Shown here: piece by piece, positions 21,510 through 27,481 of the stretch | How positions within the stretch are numbered: the stretch's first letter is position 1 | How the letters are laid out: each line of letters opens with the position of its first letter | Source: a virus | IMG/VR virus record: IMGVR_UViG_3300023223_001051 | Span: 1 to 30,179 of that record | Strand: one strand, 5' to 3' | Length of the DNA: 30,179 bases | Translations under genes and position numbers: made by a program | The notes under the pieces: model-generated | Told to the model about the DNA's origin: nothing | What the model saw: only the letters and a program-made list of their open reading frames with translations | Database searches by the model: none

Positions 21510-21926
21510 ATGACCAGAGAAGAGGCAATAGAACTAATCGGGCCATTAGCAGAAGCGCTAAAAATTCTAACCGAAGGGGGAGAAGATTCGAAGGCTAAAA
21601 AAGCAGCGGATGCAAAAGCTAAAAAAGCAGCGGATGCAAAAGCTAAAAAAGCAGCGGATGCAAAAGCTAAAACAGAAGAAGTTACGGAAACTCCCACTGT
21701 GGATGACGACCTTTTTGGGGAGGATGACGGTGAGCCTGCTGAGGTAAAAACGCCTGGGGAGGTTAAAACATTAGTTCTTGAGTGGATTCAAAGCGACCCA
21801 GATAAAAATCGGCCAATAGCTCAAGAGACCTTTCTAAAAATCACAGGGCTAGAAAAAATGAACAAAGTCACAGACAAAAATGCGACTGAAGTCTATGGGA
21901 AACTTGTAGCAGCTTTTAAAAAATAA
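21510..21926 (+). CDS. Hypothetical protein with Lys/Ala-rich repeat linker
   Basis: A 138-residue protein; the ATG at 21510 follows AAAAGGA by about seven nt. Three parts: a short helical N-terminus (MTREEAIELIGPLAEALKIL), a low-complexity linker made of the repeated octapeptide AKKAADAK (residues about 28-55), an acidic hinge (VDDDLFGEDDGE), and a C-terminal globular region of about 55 residues (VLEWIQSDPDKNRPIAQETF and onward). The linker is encoded by perfect 24-bp tandem repeats and may vary in length. A terminator hairpin follows. Function unknown; two-domain adaptors with such linkers often bind nucleic acid or protein partners. Confidence 0.65.
   Translation: MTREEAIELIGPLAEALKILTEGGEDSKAKKAADAKAKKAADAKAKKAADAKAKTEEVTETPTVDDDLFGEDDGEPAEVKTPGEVKTLVLEWIQSDPDKNRPIAQETFLKITGLEKMNKVTDKNATEVYGKLVAAFKK
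21594..21672 (+). repeat. 24-bp tandem repeat inside a gene
   Basis: Three perfect copies of a 24-bp unit (21594-21617, 21618-21641, 21642-21665) and a partial fourth (21666-21672). Each unit encodes eight residues, so copy-number change keeps the reading frame. Confidence 0.92.
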
Positions 21927-21933
21927 TTGATAT

Positions 21934-21957
21934 TGGTGGCCGCCTGGCCGCCATTTT
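21934..21957 (+). terminator. Rho-independent terminator (moderate)
   Basis: TGGTGGCC (21934-21941) pairs with GGCCGCCA (21946-21953) with one G-U pair and a 4-nt loop, followed by TTTT. It starts seven bases after the stop of the repeat-linker gene. The U-tract is short, so partial read-through into the next genes is likely. Confidence 0.65.
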
Positions 21958-21972
21958 AATAAGGAATTACTC

Positions 21973-22218
21973 ATGCAACAAAGACACTTTGCCACAGTAC
22001 TTAAAGAACGTGGGGGCAATTTAATGTCTTTTATTGAGAATTTTAAAGAACAAAAACCGCAAGAACATATTTTAGACTGCATTCTCTTAGAGGCTACGTT
22101 CTCCCTGATAATTGCTAAGGCTTTTGATTGGTCAAAGAGTAACGAAGGTTGGAAGCACTGGCATGCAGTAGCCTTTCCATTCGGGGTAGATGGAACAGAT
22201 TTTTCAATAATGCATTAA
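21973..22218 (+). CDS. Small hypothetical protein
   Basis: An 81-residue protein; ATG at 21973 with AAGGA seven nt upstream. A second in-frame ATG 17 codons later, behind GGGGG, is an alternative start (64 residues, MSFIENFKEQKPQEHILDC). The C-terminal half has Trp and His residues (SNEGWKHWHAVAFPFGVDGT). No family recognised. Confidence 0.58.
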   Translation: MQQRHFATVLKERGGNLMSFIENFKEQKPQEHILDCILLEATFSLIIAKAFDWSKSNEGWKHWHAVAFPFGVDGTDFSIMH

Positions 22219-22230
22219 AAAGGACATGAA

Positions 22231-22701
22231 ATGATTAAGCGGTTAGGCGTTATACCTGATTTGTCCGCCGGGTTTAACAAGCATAATGGGATGATTAGAC
22301 AGCTAGATACCATATCTGCTATATCCGCCTGGTTTAACGAGCAGAAAATACCAGTGTTATTTAGAGAAAACACAAACGAGCGTTCCATTACCTTAGCTAT
22401 ACTTGAGAAAGATAGGGTTTTTGTGCAGGCGGCAATGGCCTATCAAACATCATGTGCATTAGGTATAGATTACATTATTGTAGAAGACGCCGCGCAGCTT
22501 ACACAAAAACTATTGGGTCCGATTAGTATAGAAGAGGAAATAAAACTGAAGGAGAATGGGATGAATATCGAACAACATATAAATATAGTACTAGGTCTGT
22601 TGTATTTGGGGTCTGTGTTTATATATATTAGGACTGAAAACTATGTATCCATGCTTTTAATGCTTTTAATGAGTTTGGTTGTCGTATATCGTATGTTTTA
22701 G
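22231..22701 (+). CDS. Hypothetical protein with C-terminal membrane hairpin and an internal in-frame start
   Basis: A 156-residue protein; ATG at 22231 with AAAAGGA upstream. Residues 1-105 are soluble, of mixed fold (AISAWFNEQKIPVLFRE; then ALGIDYIIVEDAAQL). Residues about 113-156 contain two hydrophobic segments (INIVLGLLYLGSVFIYI and VSMLLMLLMSLVVVYRMF). Met111 at 22561 is preceded by AAGGAG six nt upstream, a better site than that of the full-length start, so a 46-residue two-span product could be made separately. Either a membrane-tethered protein with a short isoform, or two genes fused in frame. Function unknown; a holin-like role for the short form is possible. Confidence 0.6.
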   Translation: MIKRLGVIPDLSAGFNKHNGMIRQLDTISAISAWFNEQKIPVLFRENTNERSITLAILEKDRVFVQAAMAYQTSCALGIDYIIVEDAAQLTQKLLGPISIEEEIKLKENGMNIEQHINIVLGLLYLGSVFIYIRTENYVSMLLMLLMSLVVVYRMF

Positions 22702-22712
22702 TAATAAAAAAC

Positions 22713-22740
22713 TAAAGTTTCTCCTCCGATCTACCGATAA
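22713..22740 (+). promoter_or_regulatory. Sigma28 (FliA)-type promoter with 12-nt spacing
   Basis: TAAAGTTT (22713-22720), 12 nt, ACCGATAA (22733-22740): both boxes near-perfect, spacing one longer than optimal. 23 bp before the ATG at 22764. It would boost transcription of the nuclease-to-polymerase block. Confidence 0.65.
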
Positions 22741-22763
22741 GGTATTTGAAAGGGGGAGAAGAC

Positions 22764-22916
22764 ATGACCCGAATGGCAACCGAAGAAGAAAAGATGATAT
22801 CACGAAAGTCTATCGAGTACTTTCAAGAACTAAAAAAACTAAAAGCTCAGCTAGAAAAGGAAATATATGACAGTCCATGCGAAACTAGGCGCATCGTCAG
22901 CAAAAAGGTGGTTTAA
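22764..22916 (+). CDS. Small coiled-coil-like protein (50 aa)
   Basis: ATG at 22764 with GGGGGAG five nt upstream, directly behind a sigma28-type promoter. The 50-residue product is charged and helical (ATEEEKMISRKSIEYFQEL, then KKLKAQLEKEIYD), typical of a short coiled coil. It overlaps the next gene by 50 bp in another frame; its last third shares DNA with the start of the nuclease. No family recognised. Confidence 0.55.
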   Translation: MTRMATEEEKMISRKSIEYFQELKKLKAQLEKEIYDSPCETRRIVSKKVV

Positions 22917-23937
22917 GTGCCCTGGCTCATTGAAGCTCGTAGAGATGACTCCCGAGTCTTGGTTGGATGATTCATCTGAATACTCTGACGAGGGCACGCA
23001 TGCCCATGACCTAGCCGAGTTTTGTCTAAATAGAGGTATGACAGGGCTTGACGCTACTCCTAACGAAATGTTAGCCGAAGCAATTCAGGTCTATTTAGAT
23101 AAGGTTCTGGGCGATATGGACACTCTCTTAAACCCGGTACTTTTTGTTGAGAATAAATTCAAAATATCAGACGAGTTGTTTGGAACTAACGACTCTCTTA
23201 TCTGGGATGATATATCCGAAACTCTGCTCGTCTATGACTACAAACACGGTGCGGGGGTTGTTGTTGAAGTCGATAGTAATAAACAGATGTCTTATTATAC
23301 TCTCGGTGCCATTAAGCAACTAAAAATTAATCCTAAACGAATTGTAATGACTATTATTCAGCCAAGGATCGATCATGCAGAGGGTACCGTGAGGAGTTTT
23401 GAAGCTAATCAGGAATATATGGCCCAGTTCAAAAAGGACTTAGACGCTGCGGTTGCTAGGGTGAAAGACCCAAAGGCCCCTTTAGAAGCTGGCGACCATT
23501 GCCATTTCTGTCCGGCACTAGCAGTATGCCCTGCGTACCGGAAAAAGATTGTAGACTGCGGAAATAATGCGTTATTAGTCGAGAATTATAAGCTCGGTGA
23601 GTACCTTGGGAAATGGAAAGCGGCCCTTGGCCGAGTTATTTACCTCAATTTAGCAAGTGGAAAAACAGTGCCCGGATTTAAATTAGTTCTGGGTAAGAAA
23701 AATAGGCAATGGAGAGATGCTGACAAAGTATCTGAGCTTTTAAAAGACGAGCCAAAAGCATTTAAACCATCAGAACTAAAATCACCTGCTCAGATTGAGA
23801 AGGTAAAAAGTAAAAAATGGGTCGCAGAGTATGCATTTAAACCAGAGGGCGCATTGACCACTGCGCCATCATCGGATAAAAGGCCTGCTTGGTCAAAAGC
23901 AGCGCATGACTTTAAAGATGTGGAGTGTGAGAAATGA
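22867..23937 (+). CDS. DUF2800 / PD-(D/E)XK nuclease (RecB/Cas4-like)
   Basis: A 356-residue protein with the order of motifs found in phage DUF2800 proteins: SSAKRWFKCPGS near the N-terminus, GTHAHDLAE (about 43-51), GTNDSLIWDD, then LLVYDYKHGAG, whose D-x-K is the catalytic PD-(D/E)XK core, QMSYYTLGA, and a Cys cluster CHFCPALAVCPAY with an upstream Cys that may hold an Fe-S cluster or structural zinc as in AddB/Cas4-type nucleases. It probably trims or recombines phage DNA; such genes sit next to DUF2815 and polA-type genes in many phages, as here. ATG at 22867 follows AAGGA. Confidence 0.82.
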   Translation: MTVHAKLGASSAKRWFKCPGSLKLVEMTPESWLDDSSEYSDEGTHAHDLAEFCLNRGMTGLDATPNEMLAEAIQVYLDKVLGDMDTLLNPVLFVENKFKISDELFGTNDSLIWDDISETLLVYDYKHGAGVVVEVDSNKQMSYYTLGAIKQLKINPKRIVMTIIQPRIDHAEGTVRSFEANQEYMAQFKKDLDAAVARVKDPKAPLEAGDHCHFCPALAVCPAYRKKIVDCGNNALLVENYKLGEYLGKWKAALGRVIYLNLASGKTVPGFKLVLGKKNRQWRDADKVSELLKDEPKAFKPSELKSPAQIEKVKSKKWVAEYAFKPEGALTTAPSSDKRPAWSKAAHDFKDVECEK

Positions 23938-24098
23938 AGTGTCTAATACTAGTGCTAACGCTAATCCTAATACTATTGCTATCAAGTTGCGCGTCTATGA
24001 AACAAGTGGTAGATCCGATTGAGGCAATGCAAATCTGTGACGAATCCGGCGTTCGAAGCTATTCCGCCCTTTCGGGGCGTGTCACTTGTAGGGAGTAA
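23934..24098 (+). CDS. Small predicted lipoprotein (54 aa)
   Basis: ATG at 23934 overlaps the nuclease stop (ATGA). The product starts MKCLILVLTLILILLLSSC, a signal peptide with a lipobox (LSSC, lipidated Cys19), then about 35 mature residues with two further Cys (QICDESG, VTCRE). It should be anchored in a membrane on the periplasmic side, which fits a Gram-negative host. Small phage lipoproteins include Rz1-type spanins and superinfection-exclusion proteins; the mature part is not Pro-rich as in Rz1. Role open. Confidence 0.68.
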   Translation: MKCLILVLTLILILLLSSCASMKQVVDPIEAMQICDESGVRSYSALSGRVTCRE

Positions 24099-24101
24099 GA
24101 G

Positions 24102-24632
24102 ATGAATAGAATGATGATAGATATTGAAACTCTAGGTATTGGCATAGACGCGGTAGTTCTAACAGTGGGGGCTGTAGTTTTCACAGATATTAAAGTGACC
24201 AAGAAAGTATACTGGGAGTTAGATTGGTTGGATCAAGTAACTGAAGGCCGAAAAGTAGATAAAAGTACTTGGGCTTGGTGGAGGCAGCAAAATAAGGACG
24301 CGTACAACAAAGCTTTGTATAGATTACACGAAAGTTGTCCTACCCTAGACGCACTAAAAGGGCTACACAAACTGTACACAAGTAGTAATTGCGCAGAGAT
24401 ATGGTGTCAAGGGGGCTCTTTTGACATACCTATTATCGAAAGTCTAATAAGTACTTATGGGCTAACACCCGCTTGGCGTTATAATCAAGCACGGGACAGC
24501 CGAACGCTCAGAAAAATCCTAAACTTGAGGGAGCCCGCTTTTAAAGGAACCCCGCACCACGCTCTCCATGATGCATTATACCAAGCTAACAGGGTTATTG
24601 ATTGTCTTAAACATATTGCGGGTGGGGGGTAG
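24102..24632 (+). CDS. DnaQ-like 3'-5' exonuclease (DEDD family)
   Basis: A 176-residue protein with the DEDD exonuclease motifs: MMIDIETLG (Asp7, Glu9), WCQGGSFDIPII (third acidic residue near 108) and HHALHDALYQA (His and final Asp near 154-158). The R-D-x-R-TL before the last motif and the short length recall the phage exoribonuclease/exonuclease group related to T4 DexA. It would degrade DNA or RNA from 3' ends in nucleotide recycling or DNA processing. Start ATG at 24102 with GGGAG six nt upstream. Confidence 0.82.
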   Translation: MNRMMIDIETLGIGIDAVVLTVGAVVFTDIKVTKKVYWELDWLDQVTEGRKVDKSTWAWWRQQNKDAYNKALYRLHESCPTLDALKGLHKLYTSSNCAEIWCQGGSFDIPIIESLISTYGLTPAWRYNQARDSRTLRKILNLREPAFKGTPHHALHDALYQANRVIDCLKHIAGGG

Positions 24633-24634
24633 AG

Positions 24635-25174
24635 ATGGAATTAAAAGAATTTAAAGGCAGACTAGAACGGCAAGGCGTAAGCTGGGAGTTATTCTGCGAA
24701 AGGGCGGGCCCCACCTTTAGAGCCAGCAGGGACGACGATTTTTATAGCCTTGTTAGCACGGCTTTTAATTGGTGGTATACCGATGAGAAGTATGACTTCT
24801 GGGATGAAGTGGCAAGTGAGATAACGGTTGAACCGAAGAAAGGGAGTGCTATGACAACAGAAGAATTCTTTAAATTTTTTGAGGAAACGACAGCTAGAAT
24901 GGTGAAAATCAGTAGGGCTAAGAACTCTGACTACACGGGCGCGGCTGATAATGATCCATTTGCCAACTTTACCCGGGTAGAATCCATCGGTATATGTAGC
25001 ACCGAGACAGGATTCTTAACGCGTATGACTGACAAGCTGTGCCGCATCGCATCTTTCGTTAAACAAGGAAGCCTGCAAGTTAAAGACGAGTCTGTACAGG
25101 ATACACTCCTAGACCTAGCTAATTATTCGATCCTAATGCTAGCGTATTTGGAGTCTCAGAAAGGTAACAAATGA
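24635..25174 (+). CDS. DUF1599 (nucleotide modification-associated) domain protein with N-terminal extension
   Basis: A 179-residue protein. Residues about 73-175 match the small DUF1599 / Nmad1 family: AKNSDYTGAADNDPFANF, then RMTDKLCRIASF and DESVQDTLLDLANYSILML, with acidic residues on two helices as in MazG-like pyrophosphatases. Family members are usually about 100 residues and begin where Met73 lies; here ATG at 24851 has AAAGGGAG four nt upstream. So either a fusion with a 72-residue Trp-rich N-terminal region (FNWWYTDEKYDFWDEV) or two nested products. Likely role: handling of modified or unwanted nucleotides. Confidence 0.72.
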   Translation: MELKEFKGRLERQGVSWELFCERAGPTFRASRDDDFYSLVSTAFNWWYTDEKYDFWDEVASEITVEPKKGSAMTTEEFFKFFEETTARMVKISRAKNSDYTGAADNDPFANFTRVESIGICSTETGFLTRMTDKLCRIASFVKQGSLQVKDESVQDTLLDLANYSILMLAYLESQKGNK

Positions 25175-25413
25175 GTTTTAAAAGAATGAACGTACAATTT
25201 ATCACTAGTAAAAATGTTCTAGAAAGTACGGCGGATGTGGTTTTTAAAAATTCTATTCCTGGTGAGTTCACACGGCCCGTGGCTATTAAAGAACTTGTTA
25301 AATTGTGGGCGCAACATAAACCCAGGCGCGGCGAAAAGTTTTTAGTCAAGGCCAATAAACGAGGTTATCTAATAACTACCGCCGAATTTAATAAAGCTAA
25401 GGGTTTACTATAG
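25171..25413 (+). CDS. Small hypothetical protein
   Basis: An 80-residue basic protein; ATG at 25171 overlaps the previous stop (ATGA). Reads MSFKRMNVQFITSKNVLEST at the N-terminus and KRGYLITTAEFNKAKGLL at the C-terminus, with a Lys/Arg-rich middle. No family recognised; nucleic acid binding is possible from the charge alone. Confidence 0.6.
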   Translation: MSFKRMNVQFITSKNVLESTADVVFKNSIPGEFTRPVAIKELVKLWAQHKPRRGEKFLVKANKRGYLITTAEFNKAKGLL

Positions 25414-25415
25414 AC

Positions 25416-25589
25416 ATGACGACAAAGTGTAACAGATCAGCGTGTAGTAGCACCAAAACAAACTACTATAATTTCTCTACGAGGAAATATTATTGTGAGC
25501 CGTGCGCGGAAAAAATTAATAAGTTGAATCGAAAAGACGCTCTTAGATTATACGGACATGACTTATGCTTAAAAAGGAAAGATTTTTGA
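25416..25589 (+). CDS. Small zinc-ribbon-like protein (57 aa)
   Basis: ATG at 25416, two bases after the preceding stop; the ribosome binding site is weak, so coupling is likely. Four Cys in the order KCNRSAC and YYCEPC (C-x4-C, then C-x2-C) and a C-terminal HDLC may form a treble-clef or ribbon zinc site. The product is basic. Function unknown. Confidence 0.52.
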   Translation: MTTKCNRSACSSTKTNYYNFSTRKYYCEPCAEKINKLNRKDALRLYGHDLCLKRKDF

Positions 25590-25653
25590 TAGATAATTAA
25601 GACTCGAATTACCTAGGGGCAATGGCTACGCTCCGAAAAACGAGGATAGATAG

Positions 25654-25799
25654 CTAGTGGCACAAGAAAGGAGCTGGGAAACCATAAACCATTGTGACAA
25701 CCACAAATTTCGGGCTCTCGACGTAGGAAAGACGATAACTGTCCCACTGGTAAAAGCGGAGCGGGATGATGGACCTAGGATAGCCGACCCCCGTTCCGC
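25654..25799 (+). ncRNA. Possible structured non-coding RNA or leader
   Basis: 25590-25827 holds no convincing gene. It can form CTAGTGG (25654-25660) with CCACTGG (25744-25750), seven pairs; TTGTG (25692-25696) with CACAA (25702-25706); and GCGGAGCGGG (25756-25765) with CCCGTTCCGC (25790-25799), ten pairs with one G-U. The last stem is unusually GC-rich for this genome and ends 28 nt before the next ATG. No U-tract follows, so it is not a standard terminator. I do not recognise a known RNA class; a regulatory leader, a small RNA or a processing site are all possible. Confidence 0.3.
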
Positions 25800-25827
25800 C
25801 TAAACTATTCACTTGAGAAGGATAAAA

Positions 25828-26088
25828 ATGATGTGGCGGGATAAAAGTTCCAGACACGACGATGGGCGGATATGGGAACTAAAGCTCCCTAATTTGAAGG
25901 TTTGTGTTCACAGACATATTTATTACGATAAGAATACATGGCTTCTTACTTGTGGTGAGTTAGATATTATCGGTCGAGTTTTGACTTCAAACGCTTTAAG
26001 AGAGGCGCAAGTTGAGGGCCTAAAACTAGTGCAGGCAAAAATAAACAAATATCGTTTGGACATTGATAAGGAATTAGGAAAGATATGA
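25828..26088 (+). CDS. Small hypothetical protein
   Basis: An 86-residue basic protein; ATG at 25828 with GAAGGA five nt upstream (ATG three bases later also possible). Begins MMWRDKSSRHDDGRIWELKL, with Trp, His and Cys residues in a beta-like first half, and ends in a helical REAQVEGLKLVQAKINKYRL. No family recognised. Preceded by the GC-rich stem-forming region. Confidence 0.6.
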   Translation: MMWRDKSSRHDDGRIWELKLPNLKVCVHRHIYYDKNTWLLTCGELDIIGRVLTSNALREAQVEGLKLVQAKINKYRLDIDKELGKI

Positions 26089-26137
26089 TAAATGAGCTAC
26101 TAAATCACCCATGACCTAACGGAAAGGATTGAACTAG

Positions 26138-26245
26138 ATGTTTGATGAACTTGAACCAAAAGATTTTTTAATAGCTGGAGTCGTCGCTTATATTTCGGCT
26201 GTAGTATTTTTTGGCTCATTACTTGGAGCTATTTTAATACGATGA
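26138..26245 (+). CDS. Very small single-span membrane protein (35 aa)
   Basis: ATG at 26138 with AAAGGA nine nt upstream. Acidic N-terminus (MFDELEPKDF) then one membrane segment of about 23 residues (IAGVVAYISAVVFFGSLLGA) and a single terminal Arg. Its stop overlaps the next ATG (ATGA), which supports translation. Role unknown. Confidence 0.52.
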   Translation: MFDELEPKDFLIAGVVAYISAVVFFGSLLGAILIR

Positions 26246-26412
26246 CTAATGAGCTTGAAAATTGGCCTGATTGCCCCGTAGACGGGTGTGACAAAAAGAT
26301 ATGTCTTGCCCTAGATAGTGATAGATGTTTTCCGCATACGATGGACAGACACACTAAAAAAATTATTAGAGATATGAAGCTAAACTTTGAAAAAATAAAA
26401 GAGACCGTTTAA
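26242..26412 (+). CDS. Small Cys/His-rich protein (56 aa)
   Basis: ATG at 26242 overlaps the previous stop. Cys and His residues occur as DCPVDGC, KICLAL, RCFPH and DRH, enough for one zinc site (C-x4-C-x4-C-x7-C), followed by a basic helix (KKIIRDMKLNFEKIKE). Could be a nucleic acid-binding finger; no family recognised. Confidence 0.55.
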   Translation: MTNELENWPDCPVDGCDKKICLALDSDRCFPHTMDRHTKKIIRDMKLNFEKIKETV

Positions 26413-26506
26413 CAGATGGTTGATACCTAAGAAAATAAAGCTTGATTAATCCTTCAGTCTACAGTAAGTTTATAACCCTCAACAATTTAATAATCGGAGT
26501 ATTTTT

Positions 26507-27088
26507 ATGAGTAAAGAGCAATTTAGGACGCCAAAATTTAGAGTTTCTTTCCCGCAGTTATTAGCCCCGGGGAAACCAATGCAGGAAGGGGGGAAAGAAA
26601 AGTATTCTGTCATGATGATTTTTGACGAGGCAGCACAAGCGACTGATCATTTCAAAGCGATCAAAAAAAGTGTTGTAGAGTTACTTAAAAATGAATGGCC
26701 TAAAGCTAAAAAAGAAGTGCTACAAGAACGGTATTTGAAAGTGTTTAAACCCGCTGAAAAGTGTGTACGTCAAGACGACGGTGAGAGATACCCCGGTTGC
26801 GAGGACGGTTGTATTGTCCTAAAAGCACAGTCTGACTACAAGCCTGAGGTTATTAATCAGCAAAAAGAATCGATAACTGAAGAGAGCGAGGTTTACGCTG
26901 GGTGTTACGCGATCTGTAAGGTAACCCCCTCTATCTATGATATGCCGACCAACAAGGGAGTAACTCTTTATCTTGGCAATGTCATGAAGTTAGCAGAGGG
27001 TGAGAGACTCGCGGGGAATAAATCAGCAGATGCTGACTTTGAAGATGTTGAGGTTGAAGAGATAAACCTAGACGACATAAACTTATAA
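26507..27088 (+). CDS. DUF2815 family protein, probable single-strand DNA-binding protein
   Basis: A 193-residue protein; ATG at 26507 with CGGAG seven nt upstream. KFRVSFPQLLAP, then GGKEKYSVMMIFDE near the N-terminus is the DUF2815 signature, a phage family related to T7 gp2.5-type OB-fold ssDNA-binding proteins. The C-terminus is strongly acidic (DADFEDVEVEEINLDDINL), as in ssDNA-binding proteins that recruit partners by an acidic tail. It would coat single-stranded DNA and organise the polymerase and primase-helicase. Its position two genes before the polymerase agrees. Confidence 0.82.
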   Translation: MSKEQFRTPKFRVSFPQLLAPGKPMQEGGKEKYSVMMIFDEAAQATDHFKAIKKSVVELLKNEWPKAKKEVLQERYLKVFKPAEKCVRQDDGERYPGCEDGCIVLKAQSDYKPEVINQQKESITEESEVYAGCYAICKVTPSIYDMPTNKGVTLYLGNVMKLAEGERLAGNKSADADFEDVEVEEINLDDINL

Positions 27089-27103
27089 TCGAAAGGTACG
27101 CAC

Positions 27104-27481
27104 ATGCTAAAATTAATACTGTTTGCGTTAGTACTAACGAGTTGCATATCAAGCTACCCAACTGTATCGGAAGTTTCCGAAATATTTGAAGACCCCGACG
27201 TTGAGAAGTGTGAAGACATTGTAGCCGCAATGATAACAGACCTAATACATAAAGGGTGGCGTCCTAGTCAGCCAAACATATCAGACCAAGGGGTAACTTT
27301 CTCCCTGACAAAAGGTAACTTTAGAAAACTTATAGTGGTTATGGACGCAGCTAAGCGCTGGGATGTCTCCAAGTCGGCTGAGTACTTAGGATTCTGTGTG
27401 GCCAGGGGCGCGCGGATTGGCCACGTGATGCAGGATACAGTCACAGTCCCCCCTATCCCTTCGGAGATCATAATACGGTGA
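27104..27481 (+). CDS. Predicted lipoprotein
   Basis: A 125-residue protein; ATG at 27104 with GAAAGG seven nt upstream. N-terminus MLKLILFALVLTSC is a signal peptide with lipobox LTSC (lipidated Cys14). The mature part has two more Cys (VEKCEDIV, LGFCVARG), a repeated hydrophobic pattern and a Pro-rich C-terminus. It should sit in the periplasm on a membrane. A secreted lipoprotein inside the replication block is unusual; superinfection exclusion is one explanation but not shown. Its end overlaps the polymerase start by 4 bp. Confidence 0.68.
   Translation: MLKLILFALVLTSCISSYPTVSEVSEIFEDPDVEKCEDIVAAMITDLIHKGWRPSQPNISDQGVTFSLTKGNFRKLIVVMDAAKRWDVSKSAEYLGFCVARGARIGHVMQDTVTVPPIPSEIIIR

Noticed and set aside
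25756-25799. tRNA-like element (7-bp acceptor-like stem)
   Set aside because: Only 44 nt long, with no T-arm or anticodon arm; it does not make a tRNA cloverleaf.
25654-25857. 67-residue minus-strand reading frame
   Set aside because: It lies over the stem-forming non-coding region and the start of a supported plus gene, has no good ribosome binding site and shows no protein-like family pattern.
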